DNA of 64,000 bases from Brevundimonas sp. UBA4553 (GCF_002387245.1 NZ_DGLD01000001.1:212874-276873); one strand, 5' to 3'. Counted from the first letter of the stretch, positions 1 through 8,705 are shown. Notes: generated by a model not told the origin, from the sequence alone. Numbers and translations: made by a program.

Positions 1-352
1 ACACTTCCTGCGAGGCCGACAGGTCCTTCATGTGCAGGGCCCCGCGGCCGTAGCGCACGCCCACCACGGCGGCCCCGGCGGCTTCCTCGCCGGCGATATA
101 GGCGGTCGGGCGGTCGCCCTGCTCGGCGAAGATGCGCTCGATGGCGGCGCCCATGCCTTCGGCGGCGATGCCCATCTCGCGCGAACCGGCGGCCACCAGC
201 TCGTCAAAGGTATAGGCCTGGGCTGTCTGGTCCGAAGCGATCGGATAGTTGGGATCGACCGGCTGGCGGGTAGCGCAGGCGCCGAGGCCCACAGGCAGGG
301 CGCCGGCGGCGGCGAGACCCAGGCTGGAACGGATCAGTTGGCGGCGATGCAT
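1..352 (-). CDS. EipA-like DUF1134 envelope protein, 3' end outside window
   Basis: The first 117 residues are visible; the C-terminus lies beyond the window edge. The protein starts MHRRQLIRSSLGLAAAG and has a twin-arginine-like signal ending in a lipobox-like GLGAC at residues 22-26, so it is probably exported and perhaps lipidated. The segment from about residue 45 (YTFDELVAAG, then GMGAAIERIFAEQG, AYIAGEEAAGAAVVGVRYG) matches the start of the DUF1134 family, whose Brucella member EipA supports envelope integrity. Function is inferred from the family. ATG at 352 is the only start that gives a sensible signal peptide. Confidence 0.75.
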   Translation of the reverse strand, partial: MHRRQLIRSSLGLAAAGALPVGLGACATRQPVDPNYPIASDQTAQAYTFDELVAAGSREMGIAAEGMGAAIERIFAEQGDRPTAYIAGEEAAGAAVVGVRYGRGALHMKDLSASQEV

Positions 353-566
353 GTCGAGGCTCCTGACAGAGGACGGTGCGCCCATCATCGCGGGCTTGCC
401 TTACCGTCCGTGTCTTTTGCGGCAGCCTTGCGGCTTTAAGGTTAACCGAACCTTGCCTGGCCCTATTCGGGGACGCACCGCGCGATCAAGCCTTTGTCAG
501 TTGCCCAAAGGACGCCCCACATCACGGCCTCGAGTAGCGCGAAGCGCGGTAGGCCCCCAAGCAAGA

Positions 567-597
567 ACAAACACAGAAGCTTCGCTTCAGTGTTTGT
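567..597 (-). terminator. Hairpin at the 3' end of the YqhA-like gene
   Basis: Arms 567-574 plus 576-580 pair with 584-588 plus 590-597, with one A/A mismatch and a 3-base loop. The stem includes the stop codon of the YqhA-like gene and is followed on the minus strand by a weak T-rich stretch (TTCTTG). It is a plausible rho-independent terminator. The remainder of 353-566 shows no gene. Confidence 0.5.
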
Positions 598-1138
598 CGG
601 TCTTGGCCGCGACCCAGTCCATGACCGCGAGCAGCACGCCCGAGGCCACGAAGGTCAGGTGGATAATCACCGCCCACATCAGGCCCGCCTCGTCCAGCGG
701 AACGCCCGGCTTGCCGATATTCATGAAGCTCTTGAGCAGATAGATGGCCGAGATCGCCACGATGGAGGCGATCAGCTTCATCTTCAGGCCAGAGAAGTCC
801 ACCGTGCCCATCCACGGCGGACGGTCGACGTGATCCTCGTCCAGATCAAGCTTGGAGACGAAGTTCTCGTAGCCGGAGTAGATGACGATCAGCAGCAGGT
901 TTCCCGCCAGCGACAGGTCCACCAGGCTGAGGATGGCCAGGATGGCGCCGTCCGACTTCATGTGGCCTTCGCCCATGACGAAGGCCTGCGGCACGTAATA
1001 GATCAGCTCGCGCACGAAGACGACGAGCAGCATGACCAGGGCCAGCACCAGACCCAGGTAGAAGGGAGCCATCAGCCAGCGGGCGCGGAACAGGCTGCGT
1101 TCGAACTGCACCTCGGCCCAGGGTTTCTTGTCCGCCAT
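587..1138 (-). CDS. YqhA/UPF0114 family inner-membrane protein
   Basis: A 183-residue protein with four hydrophobic segments at about residues 20-48, 65-90, 118-138 and 150-172. The order and loop composition (GHMKSDGAILAILSLVDLSL, IYSGYENFV) match the UPF0114/YqhA family (TIGR00645). The biochemical role of this family is not established; it is an integral inner-membrane protein. It lies 3 bp after pheT on the same strand, so it is probably co-transcribed with the pheS-pheT operon, but nothing suggests a shared function. Length is normal for the family. Confidence 0.85.
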   Translation of the reverse strand: MADKKPWAEVQFERSLFRARWLMAPFYLGLVLALVMLLVVFVRELIYYVPQAFVMGEGHMKSDGAILAILSLVDLSLAGNLLLIVIYSGYENFVSKLDLDEDHVDRPPWMGTVDFSGLKMKLIASIVAISAIYLLKSFMNIGKPGVPLDEAGLMWAVIIHLTFVASGVLLAVMDWVAAKTDKH

Positions 1139-1141
1139 CGA

Positions 1142-3553
1142 TCAGCTCCGCAGAACCGCGCCGGCCTTGGCGGCGGCGGCGACGACCTTGGCGCTCAGGG
1201 CTTCGATTTCGGCCTCGGTCAGAGTAGCGGCGCGCGGCTGGATCTCGACCTCGAGTGCGACCGACTTCTGGCCTTCCGGCACGCCCTGCCCGCGATAGAC
1301 GTCGAAGACGCGCACCTCGGCGATCAGGGCCTTGTCCGCGCCGACGACGGCGCGGGTCAGGTCGCCGACCGCCCTGGCCTCGTCCAGCAGGAAGGCGAAG
1401 TCGCGGCTGAGCGGCATCAGGTTCGGCAGGTCCGCCGCGCCACGGGCCTTGCCGCCCTTCTGGCCGCGCGGTTCAGGCACGGCGTCCAGAATGACCTCGA
1501 AGGCCAGCATGGGACCGTCCGCATCCATGGCCTTGAGCACGCGGGGGTGCAGTTCGCCGAACTCGACGATGACGTTCTTGGGTCCCAACTGCAGACGGGC
1601 CGAACGACCCGGATGCCACCAGCCCTGGTTCGAACCCTGGACCAGTTGCAGCGATCCGACTGGCGCGCCGATCTCTTCCAGCAGGGCGAAGAGGTCGCCC
1701 TTGAGACCGAACAGAGGGTCGTCGCCCGTCCCGCCCCAGTGCCGGTCGGCGTGGGGCGCGACCAGGCCCGCGATGGCCATGCGTTGGCCGTTCGGCTGAT
1801 CGTTCAGATAGATTGGGCCGACCTCGAACAGGGCCGCATCGGCGTGGCCGCGCGCGGCGTTGCGCGCCGCCGCCTGGACCAGGTTGGGCAGGACCGACGG
1901 CCGCATGCAGTCGAGGTCCGCCGCGATGGGGTTCTCCAGCACCAGCCGCTCATCGCCGCCGCCGAACAGGGCCGCGGTCGATTGCCGGGTGAAGGACCAG
2001 GTCACGGCCTCGGCGTAACCCAGGCTGGCCAGGGCGCGACGCGCGACGCGGACGCGCGCCTGACGCGGGCTGAGAACGCCCTGCGCCTTGCGGGCGACCT
2101 CGGGCAGGGGCGTGTGCGGCAGGGAGTCGAAACCCTCGATGCGCGCCACCTCCTCGACCAGATCGGCGGCCCCTTCGACATCGCGGCGCCACGACGGCGG
2201 CACCACGGTCCAGGGCGACCCGCGCATTACGGTGAAACCCAGCGCGGTCAGGATCTCGAAAATGCGGTCGTCGGTCAGGCTCAAACCCGACAGGCGCTGC
2301 ACATAGGCCGGGTCGAAGGCGAAGCCGACGGGCGCAGCCGGCGCCTCGCCCGTCACCACGATCTCGGACGGCTCGCCGCCGCAGAGATCAAGGATCAACC
2401 GCGTGGCCAGTTCCAGACCCGGAACGACCGACGCCGTGTCCACGCCGCGCGCGAAACGATACTGGGCGTCCGAACTGATCCCCAGTGCGCGACCCGTCTG
2501 GGCGATAGCCAGCGGCTCGAACCAGGCGCTCTCGACAAAGACGTCGATCGTCTCGTCAGAGCAGCCCGTGCTTTCGCCGCCCATGACGCCGCCGAGACCA
2601 ATCGGGCGCTCGCCCTCGGCGTCAGCGATCACGCAGTCGGAGGACGAGGCGGCGTAGGTCTTGCCGTCCAGGGCGATCAGGTGCTCGGGCTCGCCAGTGT
2701 CCTGCGCCGTCAGCCCGGCGCGCACGACGATCGTCTGTCCCGACAGCTTGGCCAGGTCATAGACATGCAGCGGCCGCGCCCGATCGTAGGAGATCAGGTT
2801 GGTGATATCGACGAGGCGGTTGATCGACCGCAGGCCGATCGCCGTCAGGCGATGCTGCAGCCAGGCCGGCGACGGGCCGTTCTGCACGCCGCGAATGACA
2901 CGGCCGGCGAAGACCGGGCACAGGTGGGGCGCATCGATCCGCACGGCGACGGGCGAGGCGAAACCGCCCGCGACCGGCTGAATGTCCGGCGTCGTCAGCG
3001 CGCCCAGCCCCGTGGCGGCCAGGTCCCGCGCGATGCCCGACACGCCCAGCCAGTCGGGCCGGTTCGGCGTCACCTCGAAGTCGATCACCGGCTCGGCGCC
3101 GAAGACGCCGGCGGCGGGCAAGCCCACCTGCAGGTCGTCGCTCAGCTCCAGAATGCCGTCGCTGTCGTCCGCCAGCTCCAGCTCGGAGCCCGAGCACAGC
3201 ATGCCGTTCGACACCACGCCGCGCACGGGCTTCTCCACCAGGGTCACGCCCAGGCCGGGCACATAGGCGCCGATGGGGGCGTAGATGGTGGTCAGGCCAG
3301 CCCGCGCGTTCGGGGCGCCGCAGACGATTTCCTTGCGGCCGTCCACCGTGTCCACCTGGCAGACCTGCAAACGGTCGGCGTTGGGGTGGCGCTCGGCCGA
3401 GACGATCCTGGCGACGGTGAAGGGAGCCAGGGCCGCGATGGGGTCATGGACCTCTTCGACCTCCAGTCCCGCCATGGTCATGGCGGCGGCGACCTGATCG
3501 ACCTCGGCGGCCGTGTCGAGATGTTCCTTCAGCCAGGAAAGCGTGAACTTCAT
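1142..3553 (-). CDS. pheT: Phenylalanine-tRNA ligase beta subunit
   Basis: Beta subunit (803 residues) of the cytoplasmic alpha2-beta2 PheRS that charges tRNA-Phe. The start MKFTLSWLKEHLD is the conserved N-terminus. It is followed by the EMAP-like tRNA-binding fold (about 40-150, with RLQVCQVDT), the B3/B4 editing domain (about 210-390), the B5 domain and the C-terminal ferredoxin-like anticodon-binding domain (about 710-803). The reading frame stays open upstream, but the start at 3553 is fixed by homology and by an ATGA overlap with the stop of the preceding small gene. That overlap implies translational coupling. pheS lies about 800 bp upstream instead of being adjacent. Confidence 0.97.
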   Translation of the reverse strand: MKFTLSWLKEHLDTAAEVDQVAAAMTMAGLEVEEVHDPIAALAPFTVARIVSAERHPNADRLQVCQVDTVDGRKEIVCGAPNARAGLTTIYAPIGAYVPGLGVTLVEKPVRGVVSNGMLCSGSELELADDSDGILELSDDLQVGLPAAGVFGAEPVIDFEVTPNRPDWLGVSGIARDLAATGLGALTTPDIQPVAGGFASPVAVRIDAPHLCPVFAGRVIRGVQNGPSPAWLQHRLTAIGLRSINRLVDITNLISYDRARPLHVYDLAKLSGQTIVVRAGLTAQDTGEPEHLIALDGKTYAASSSDCVIADAEGERPIGLGGVMGGESTGCSDETIDVFVESAWFEPLAIAQTGRALGISSDAQYRFARGVDTASVVPGLELATRLILDLCGGEPSEIVVTGEAPAAPVGFAFDPAYVQRLSGLSLTDDRIFEILTALGFTVMRGSPWTVVPPSWRRDVEGAADLVEEVARIEGFDSLPHTPLPEVARKAQGVLSPRQARVRVARRALASLGYAEAVTWSFTRQSTAALFGGGDERLVLENPIAADLDCMRPSVLPNLVQAAARNAARGHADAALFEVGPIYLNDQPNGQRMAIAGLVAPHADRHWGGTGDDPLFGLKGDLFALLEEIGAPVGSLQLVQGSNQGWWHPGRSARLQLGPKNVIVEFGELHPRVLKAMDADGPMLAFEVILDAVPEPRGQKGGKARGAADLPNLMPLSRDFAFLLDEARAVGDLTRAVVGADKALIAEVRVFDVYRGQGVPEGQKSVALEVEIQPRAATLTEAEIEALSAKVVAAAAKAGAVLRS

Positions 3554-3948
3554 TGGCCTGCCCCGCCGCCGATAGCCCGGGCCATATCGTCCAGGAAGGC
3601 CGGCGCGCCGGTGAAGCCCACGCCGACGAAGCGGCAGTTGACGAACTGGCAGTTCCTGAAGGCGATTGGACCCACGACGCGCGAGGCGCCCTGCGGCGCC
3701 AGCATCAGGCTGCGCGGGTCGCCTTGGGCGTCGCCCAGGTCGCAGCCGTCGAAACTGCACCCTTCGATCGGCAGGATCACGGCCGGCCCCTCGAACAGGC
3801 AGCCCTCGAAGCGCCGCTCCGAGATCAACTGGGAGCCCGTGCGCACGTTCTCGATGAAGAGCTGCGGCAGCCAGATATTGATCTGGGTGTAGACCGGGCC
3901 GGGGCCGAGCGGCTCAAGCGTCAGGGGAGCGGTCGCAGCCTCGGTCAT
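3550..3948 (-). CDS. Small pentapeptide-like protein, second of a pair between pheS and pheT
   Basis: A 132-residue protein that I cannot assign to a named family. It has no signal peptide or membrane segment. It is paralogous to the gene immediately upstream: both share CL(F/I)EGPAV, SFD.C, DPR.L.L.P.G and a C-terminal C.FV.CRFV.V.FTG. The spaced F and C residues (RFEGCLFEG, CSFDGCDLG, NCQFVNCRFVGVGF) resemble a short pentapeptide-type beta-helix. Its ATG overlaps the stop of the upstream paralog and its stop overlaps the pheT ATG, both as ATGA, so expression is probably tied to PheRS. A PheRS-related role is only an inference from position. Confidence 0.85.
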   Translation of the reverse strand: MTEAATAPLTLEPLGPGPVYTQINIWLPQLFIENVRTGSQLISERRFEGCLFEGPAVILPIEGCSFDGCDLGDAQGDPRSLMLAPQGASRVVGPIAFRNCQFVNCRFVGVGFTGAPAFLDDMARAIGGGAGQ

Positions 3949-4358
3949 GCCTGGGCCGCCTCGGCGCGCGCGCTGCGCAGGTCCTGCTCAATCTGATCCA
4001 GCATTTCACGCGCGCCCGTGAAGGCCACCTGGACGAAGCGGCAGCGCACGAAGCGGCAGTTGGACATGCCGACGGCGCCCGCGATCATATCGCCGCGCGG
4101 GTCGAGCAGCAGGGTCCGGGGGTCCTCGGCGACGCCCATGTTGCAGGTGTCGAAACTGGTGCCGGTCATGACCGCCATCACCGCCGGCCCTTCGATCAGG
4201 CACTCGGTGAAGGTCTTGCCGTCGATGACGGTTTGACCGGCGTTCATGTGATGCACCGCCAGGGAGGGCAGCCAGACAGCCTCCTTCTCGAAGGTCGTGC
4301 GGGCGACCAGTTCGCGGCCGAACTTCTCTTCGGGGGACATCGGGGTCTGATCGGTCAT
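3945..4358 (-). CDS. Small pentapeptide-like protein, first of a pair between pheS and pheT
   Basis: A 137-residue soluble protein starting MTDQTPMSPEEKFGRELV. It has the same core as its downstream neighbour: FTECLIEGPAVMAVMTG, TSFDTCNMG, DPRTLLLDPRGD and NCRFVRCRFVQVAFTG, ending in a predicted helix (REMLDQIEQDL). It probably arose by tandem duplication. It begins 17 bp after the pheS stop with a GAGAG ribosome-binding site, and overlaps the next gene by ATGA. Function unknown; a small cysteine-containing beta-helix that acts on or with PheRS is a speculation from position alone. Confidence 0.85.
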   Translation of the reverse strand: MTDQTPMSPEEKFGRELVARTTFEKEAVWLPSLAVHHMNAGQTVIDGKTFTECLIEGPAVMAVMTGTSFDTCNMGVAEDPRTLLLDPRGDMIAGAVGMSNCRFVRCRFVQVAFTGAREMLDQIEQDLRSARAEAAQA

Positions 4359-4375
4359 ATCTATACTCTCGAAAA

Positions 4376-5452
4376 TCAGCTGAGGCCGCTGGCCGGGTTG
4401 GGCGCGGCGAAGGCGGAGAAGCCGTAGTGCGCCAGCCAGCGCGTATCGGCGTCGAACATGGGCCGCAGGTCGGAGACGCCGTACTTCAGCATGGCCAGGC
4501 GATCGACGCCCATACCGAAGGCGAAGCCCTGATACTCATCCGGATCGATACCGCAGTTGCGCAGCACGTTCGGGTGAACCATGCCGCAGCCGAGGATTTC
4601 GAGCCAGTCATCGCCTTCGTTCAAGGTCAGCTTGCCGCCCGAACGGTCGCAACGGATGTCCATCTCGGCCGAGGGCTCGGTGAAGGGGAAGTGGTGCGGG
4701 CGGAAGCGGGCGTTGACGTCCTCCAGTTCGAAGAAGCGGGCGATGAAGGTCTCCAGCGTCGTCTTCAGATGGCCCATATGGATGTCGCGGTCGATCACCA
4801 GACCCTCGATCTGGTGGAACATCGGCGTGTGGGTGGCGTCGGAATCCTTACGGAAGGTGCGGCCCGGCGCGATGATGCGGATCGGCGGCTTCTGCGACAT
4901 CATGGTTCGCACCTGCACCGGGCTGGTGTGGGTGCGCAGGACCTTGCGCTCGCCTGTCTCGGGGTCGGGCTTCAGGAAGAAGGTGTCGTGCATTTCCCGC
5001 GCCGGATGCTTGGGCGGGAAGTTCAGCGCGGTGAAGTTGTGGAAGTCGTCCTCGATGTCAGGGCCCTCGGCCACGGCGAAGCCCATCTCGGCGAACAGGG
5101 CGATCATCTCGTCCATGACCTGCATGGTCGGGTGCACCCCGCCCTTGCGACGCGGACGGCTGGGCAGGGTCAGATCGACGCGTTCGGCCAGCAGCCGGGC
5201 GTCCAGTTCCGCAGCCTCAAGCTCGGCCTTCCGCGCGGCGATGCCCGTGCTGACCCGGTCCCGCAGGCCGTTGATGATCGGCCCCTGTTCACGGCGTTCA
5301 TCGGGGCTGAGCGCGCCCATGCCCTTGAGCAAGGCGGAGACGGTCCCGGTCTTGCCGAGTGCGGCGACGCGCACCTCTTCGATCGCTGCGACGCTTGAGG
5401 CCGCTCCGATGGCGTTGATCAGGTCGAGTTCTAGCTGGGCGAGATCGGTCAT
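4376..5452 (-). CDS. pheS: Phenylalanine-tRNA ligase alpha subunit
   Basis: Catalytic subunit (358 residues) of PheRS. The N-terminal coiled coil (about 1-90) is followed by the class II catalytic core: HPAREMHDTFFL, motif 2 at LRTHTSPVQVRTM, GRTFRKDSDATHTPMFHQ, and motif 3 at GFAFGMGVDRLAMLKYG. Length is normal for the family. It is the first gene of a minus-strand run (pheS, two small paralogs, pheT, YqhA-like). The ribosomal protein genes rpmI-rplT lie upstream, as is common in bacteria, but a terminator and the dodecin gene separate them from pheS. Confidence 0.97.
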   Translation of the reverse strand: MTDLAQLELDLINAIGAASSVAAIEEVRVAALGKTGTVSALLKGMGALSPDERREQGPIINGLRDRVSTGIAARKAELEAAELDARLLAERVDLTLPSRPRRKGGVHPTMQVMDEMIALFAEMGFAVAEGPDIEDDFHNFTALNFPPKHPAREMHDTFFLKPDPETGERKVLRTHTSPVQVRTMMSQKPPIRIIAPGRTFRKDSDATHTPMFHQIEGLVIDRDIHMGHLKTTLETFIARFFELEDVNARFRPHHFPFTEPSAEMDIRCDRSGGKLTLNEGDDWLEILGCGMVHPNVLRNCGIDPDEYQGFAFGMGVDRLAMLKYGVSDLRPMFDADTRWLAHYGFSAFAAPNPASGLS

Positions 5453-5510
5453 GGTCCGCAGCGTCTAGCCCGACATGGCCGTCACGCAAAGCCTTCAGCG
5501 TCGATCAGGC

Positions 5511-5714
5511 TCAGTCGGCGAGAACGAACGTGACCTTCATGTTGACCCGGTATTCGGCGATCTGACCGTTGCGGACCACGACCTTCTGATCCTGGATCCA
5601 GGCTCCTTCGACGTGACGGAGGGTCTTGTCTGCGCGAGCTACGCCCTGGGCGACAGCGTCATCGAAGCTGACGGTGGACGATGCGGTGATTTCGGTGACG
5701 CGGGCGACGGACAT
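5511..5714 (-). CDS. Dodecin family flavin-binding protein
   Basis: A 67-residue protein starting MSVARVTEITASS. Dodecins form hollow dodecamers that store or buffer flavins. Typical features are visible: a short N-terminal strand, the helix segment SFDDAVAQGVARADKTLRHV, then the WIQDQKVVV and YRVNMKVTFVL strands, including the tryptophan that stacks on the flavin in other dodecins. An in-frame upstream extension exists, but the 5714 start gives the family length. It is probably transcribed on its own, between the rplT terminator and pheS. Confidence 0.88.
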   Translation of the reverse strand: MSVARVTEITASSTVSFDDAVAQGVARADKTLRHVEGAWIQDQKVVVRNGQIAEYRVNMKVTFVLAD

Positions 5715-5801
5715 GGACCAAGCCTCCTGAACCGCCGGCTCGCCATTCGAGCCGGCCGCCGAACCAACGTCCCACCCGCCCAAAAGTCAGGCTGAGCCAT
5801 G

Positions 5802-5838
5802 AAAAACGCCCGCCCCGGCGAACGGGACGGGCGTTTTT
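5802..5838 (-). terminator. Terminator of the rpmI-rplT operon
   Basis: A 15-bp stem (5802-5816 with 5824-5838, one wobble pair) closes a 7-base loop. A-rich and T-rich flanks give a U-tract in both directions. It lies 60 bp downstream of rplT on the minus strand and before dodecin, so it most likely ends the ribosomal operon. Confidence 0.8.
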
Positions 5839-5897
5839 GTCTTTTGGCGCTAGCGCTCAGCCCGCGGGGCTGAACGGCTTGAGCGCAGTCGCGAGAC

Positions 5898-6254
5898 TTA
5901 GGCGGCCAGAGCGGCGCGGACCTTCTCGGCGATGGCCTTGAAGCTGGCTTCGTCGGCGGCGATCGTCGACAGGACCTTGCGGTCCAGCACGATGCCGGCC
6001 TTGTCCAGACCATGGATGAACTGCGAGTAGGTGAAGCCTTCCAGACGGGCGGCGGCGTTGATGCGCTGGATCCACAGGGCGCGGAACGAACGCTTCTTGT
6101 TGCGACGGTCGCGGTAGGCGTACTGGCCGGCGCGGTCGACAGCGGCCTTGGCCGTACGGATCGTATTCTTGCGGCGGCCGTAGAAGCCCTTGGCCTGCTT
6201 CAGAACCTTCTTGTGCTTGGCGTGGGACGTAACGCCCCGTTTGACGCGTGCCAT
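5898..6254 (-). CDS. rplT: 50S ribosomal protein L20
   Basis: A 118-residue basic protein with the full L20 signature: MARVKRGVTSHAKHKKVLKQ at the N-terminus, then GFYGRRKNTIRTAKAAVDRA and a C-terminal half with FIHGLDKAGIVLDRKVLS. It binds 23S rRNA early in large-subunit assembly. It follows rpmI with a gap of about 108 bp on the same strand and is followed by a strong terminator. In many bacteria infC precedes this pair; here infC is separated by a peptidase gene. Confidence 0.98.
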   Translation of the reverse strand: MARVKRGVTSHAKHKKVLKQAKGFYGRRKNTIRTAKAAVDRAGQYAYRDRRNKKRSFRALWIQRINAAARLEGFTYSQFIHGLDKAGIVLDRKVLSTIAADEASFKAIAEKVRAALAA

Positions 6255-6362
6255 TTTGTTTTTCCCTTCGGGAAGTCCCTAGCGCCCGGCCCGTCGGGCC
6301 TCGCTGCTTGAGGGACTTAGTTCAAATTCAGATGCGTGAGAGATCAGTCTTGCGTGCGCCGA

Positions 6363-6560
6363 TCAGGCGTACGGCATGTAGGACTTGATCTTCTTGGCGT
6401 CGGCGTCGGCCATGACCGAGGTGCCGCGGTTCTGGCGGATGTACTTGGAGTTGTGGCTGATCAAGCGGTGACGCTTGCCCGCAACGCCAGCTTTCACCTT
6501 GCCGGTCGCCGTGAATTTGAAGCGCTTCTTGGCGCCAGACTTCGTCTTCAGTTTCGGCAT
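6363..6560 (-). CDS. rpmI: 50S ribosomal protein L35
   Basis: A 65-residue basic protein starting MPKLKTKSGAKKRFKFT, with the L35 features AGKRHRLISHNSKYIRQNRG. A GTG codon two codons upstream is also in frame, but the ATG at 6560 has a GAGAG ribosome-binding site at good spacing and gives the family length, so I chose it. First gene of the rpmI-rplT operon. Confidence 0.96.
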   Translation of the reverse strand: MPKLKTKSGAKKRFKFTATGKVKAGVAGKRHRLISHNSKYIRQNRGTSVMADADAKKIKSYMPYA

Positions 6561-6660
6561 TTTCACTCTCTCTATTTTAGTGGGCTACCGCTCTTCGAGC
6601 TGCATGAGCCCGTAGTGCGGAGCTGAAACGAACGGCCCAGGCATGCCTGTTAGCCCGGCT

Positions 6661-6695
6661 GTTCGGTACGCGAAGGCGCGGCTTGTACGCCGAAC
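6661..6695. other. Hairpin between the S9 peptidase and rpmI
   Basis: GTTCGG at 6661-6666 pairs with CCGAAC at 6690-6695, extended by a GTAC/GTAC pair around a bulge. It sits 22 bp past the S9 peptidase stop and 100 bp before rpmI. It could be a weak terminator or part of the rpmI leader. It lacks a T-run, and I see no recognisable L20-type leader fold. Confidence 0.35.
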
Positions 6696-6716
6696 GCCGT
6701 CGCGAGGCAAGCGGAG

Positions 6717-8705
6717 TCACTGCGCCGTCGGTTTCAACTCGACGGGGTTGTTGGCTTCGAGGAAGCGCACCGTTTCACGCAGCATCTGCTGGCGGGTGTC
6801 GGCGCGCGACAACCAATGGTCCTCGCCCGGCAGTTCGACCAACTCCACCGCCTTGCCCGCGCTGCGCAGGGCCTGGGCCATGACCCGGCTTTGCTCAATC
6901 GGAACCACGGTGTCGTCCTTGCCATGGAGCAGCAGCAGGGGGCGATCCACTGTCTCGGCCAGCAGCGCGGGCGACAAGGCGTCCAGCGCCCGGTCGTTCA
7001 GCCGCGCCGCGCCCATGAACCGGTTCCAGTAACGGACGGTCTGGCTGTTCCGCTGGGCTTGCTGGCGAGCTTCCCAGTTCACCATTCGGCGTAGATCCGA
7101 CACGCCGCTGACGGAGACGCCGCAGCGATAGACCGCCTTGTCGAGCGTCAGGCCAGCCATGGCCGCATACCCCCCGTAGCTGGCCCCGACGATACAGACC
7201 CGATCGGGGTCGGCGATCCCTTCGGCGGCCAGCCAGCGCACCCCGTCGGACAGGTCCGTCTGCATCTTGCGGCCCCACTCGCCATAGCCAGCTTCGAGGA
7301 ACGCCCGCCCATATCCGGTGGAACCCCGGAAGTTGGCTTGCAGGACGGCGTAGCCCCGCGACGCGAGCGCCTGGGCCCAGTAGTCGAACCCGGCGGCGTC
7401 GCGCGCGGCCGGCCCGCCGTGGGCCAGAACGACCAGGGGCAGGCCTGACGGCGTCTCCATCCCCGGCGGCAGCGTCAGGTAGCCGTGAATCTCCAGCCCG
7501 TCGGCCGCCGGATAGCGGATCGAGCGCATGACGCCGACCTGCTCCGCCGGAATGGCCGCATAGGCCTCGGCCACCACCGTGGCGCGGCCCGTCTCGAAGT
7601 CGACAAGCTGATAAATCCCGGACTCCCCGACATCAATGAAGACGAGAATTTGCGTCAGGTCGTCGTTCCACGACACCAGACGCGGCGCCTTGTCTGGGAA
7701 GGCCCGCTCGATGGCGCGCCACCGCCGGGCCGCGGTCGCTTCCGTGAATTCATAGCGAACGCCCAGGTCCTCGGTTCGTCCCGCGCCGATCAGCAGGCGC
7801 GTTTCGGGGTGATGGACCAGAAAGCCGGGATGCCGCTCAAACGGCAGGCGGGTCCATTCTCCCGTGTCGACATTCACTTCGAACAGTTCATGGCCCGTCT
7901 CCGAGTCGGCGTCCTCGACCGCGAGGTCGGGTCGCACGGCGCTGATCACGATGGTGCGCGGCGTCCGGCCCATGCCGACAAGCCCCGGGGTGTCGACCGG
8001 GGCGTCGACGCCCCAGACCTCGCGGTAACGGTTGCTGTCTGGCAGGCGCAAGGACCATCGCCCGCTGTGTTCGACATAATGGGCGATGGCGATGACCTCG
8101 CCCTGTCCGTCCAGCACATAGTCGGTCGTATCCCGATCCATGGCCACGACGGCGCGGCCCCGCCCGGTCCTGAGGTCGACCCTGTGCAGATTGATCTGTC
8201 CGTTGGCGATGTTGACGCCGCGCGCGAACAGGGCGGACCCCTGCGACGTCTGACGAACGGAGGCCCCGCCGTAGAGGACGCCCAGCACGTCGGGGGTATT
8301 GTTAAGGACGTGAACCAGCTTCTGCGTCTCCAGGTCCAGGACCATTCCGTAGAAGAGTTCCGAGCGCGGCACGCCCAGCGTCGGAATGGACTGGGTCTGG
8401 GATGAGATGATCAGAACCTTGGTCTCGCCGACCCAGCGCAGATCACGCACCTTGGCGTCGCCGATCGAGGCGGCGAAGAGATGCTCTCCCGTCTCGATGC
8501 GCGTGACGGCGAGGCCCCGAGTCTCTCCGGCCACCACCACTCGAGCGATCAGTTCGCCGCTCGGCGACAACTGCATGTGATCAATGGCCGGCGCGGCGCC
8601 GTAGATGTCCAGCGACGGAGTCTGGGCCTCGACCCCGCCTGTTGTCGCCCCGGCCATGACAATGGCCAACGCCAGGGCGAACGCCCGCAATCCCAACCCC
8701 GACAT
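6717..8705 (-). CDS. Exported S9 family prolyl-oligopeptidase-like peptidase
   Basis: A 662-residue protein with an N-terminal signal peptide (about 1-28, ending near GVEAQ), a seven-bladed beta-propeller-like region (about 40-380) and a C-terminal alpha/beta hydrolase domain. The catalytic triad is visible: Ser509 in GASYGGYAAMAG, Asp598 in HGKDDTVVP and His630 in GEDHW. This suggests a periplasmic acyl-aminoacyl or dipeptidyl peptidase. The start at 8705 was chosen for its signal peptide and a strong GGGGAACGGGA ribosome-binding site. An upstream in-frame extension would run into the infC terminator. It lies between infC and rpmI and is probably an independent unit. Confidence 0.88.
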   Translation of the reverse strand: MSGLGLRAFALALAIVMAGATTGGVEAQTPSLDIYGAAPAIDHMQLSPSGELIARVVVAGETRGLAVTRIETGEHLFAASIGDAKVRDLRWVGETKVLIISSQTQSIPTLGVPRSELFYGMVLDLETQKLVHVLNNTPDVLGVLYGGASVRQTSQGSALFARGVNIANGQINLHRVDLRTGRGRAVVAMDRDTTDYVLDGQGEVIAIAHYVEHSGRWSLRLPDSNRYREVWGVDAPVDTPGLVGMGRTPRTIVISAVRPDLAVEDADSETGHELFEVNVDTGEWTRLPFERHPGFLVHHPETRLLIGAGRTEDLGVRYEFTEATAARRWRAIERAFPDKAPRLVSWNDDLTQILVFIDVGESGIYQLVDFETGRATVVAEAYAAIPAEQVGVMRSIRYPAADGLEIHGYLTLPPGMETPSGLPLVVLAHGGPAARDAAGFDYWAQALASRGYAVLQANFRGSTGYGRAFLEAGYGEWGRKMQTDLSDGVRWLAAEGIADPDRVCIVGASYGGYAAMAGLTLDKAVYRCGVSVSGVSDLRRMVNWEARQQAQRNSQTVRYWNRFMGAARLNDRALDALSPALLAETVDRPLLLLHGKDDTVVPIEQSRVMAQALRSAGKAVELVELPGEDHWLSRADTRQQMLRETVRFLEANNPVELKPTAQ

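Noticed and set aside
436..450. TTAA pair near the EipA-like gene as a CtrA box
   Set aside because: The two TTAA motifs are 2 bp apart rather than 7, and the next half-site reads TTGC, so it does not fit the consensus.
494..3892. A very long plus-strand open frame opposite pheT
   Set aside because: It mirrors pheT on the other strand, a known result of high-GC codon bias. Its translation (repeats of D, Q, H, R) has no domain or start signal.
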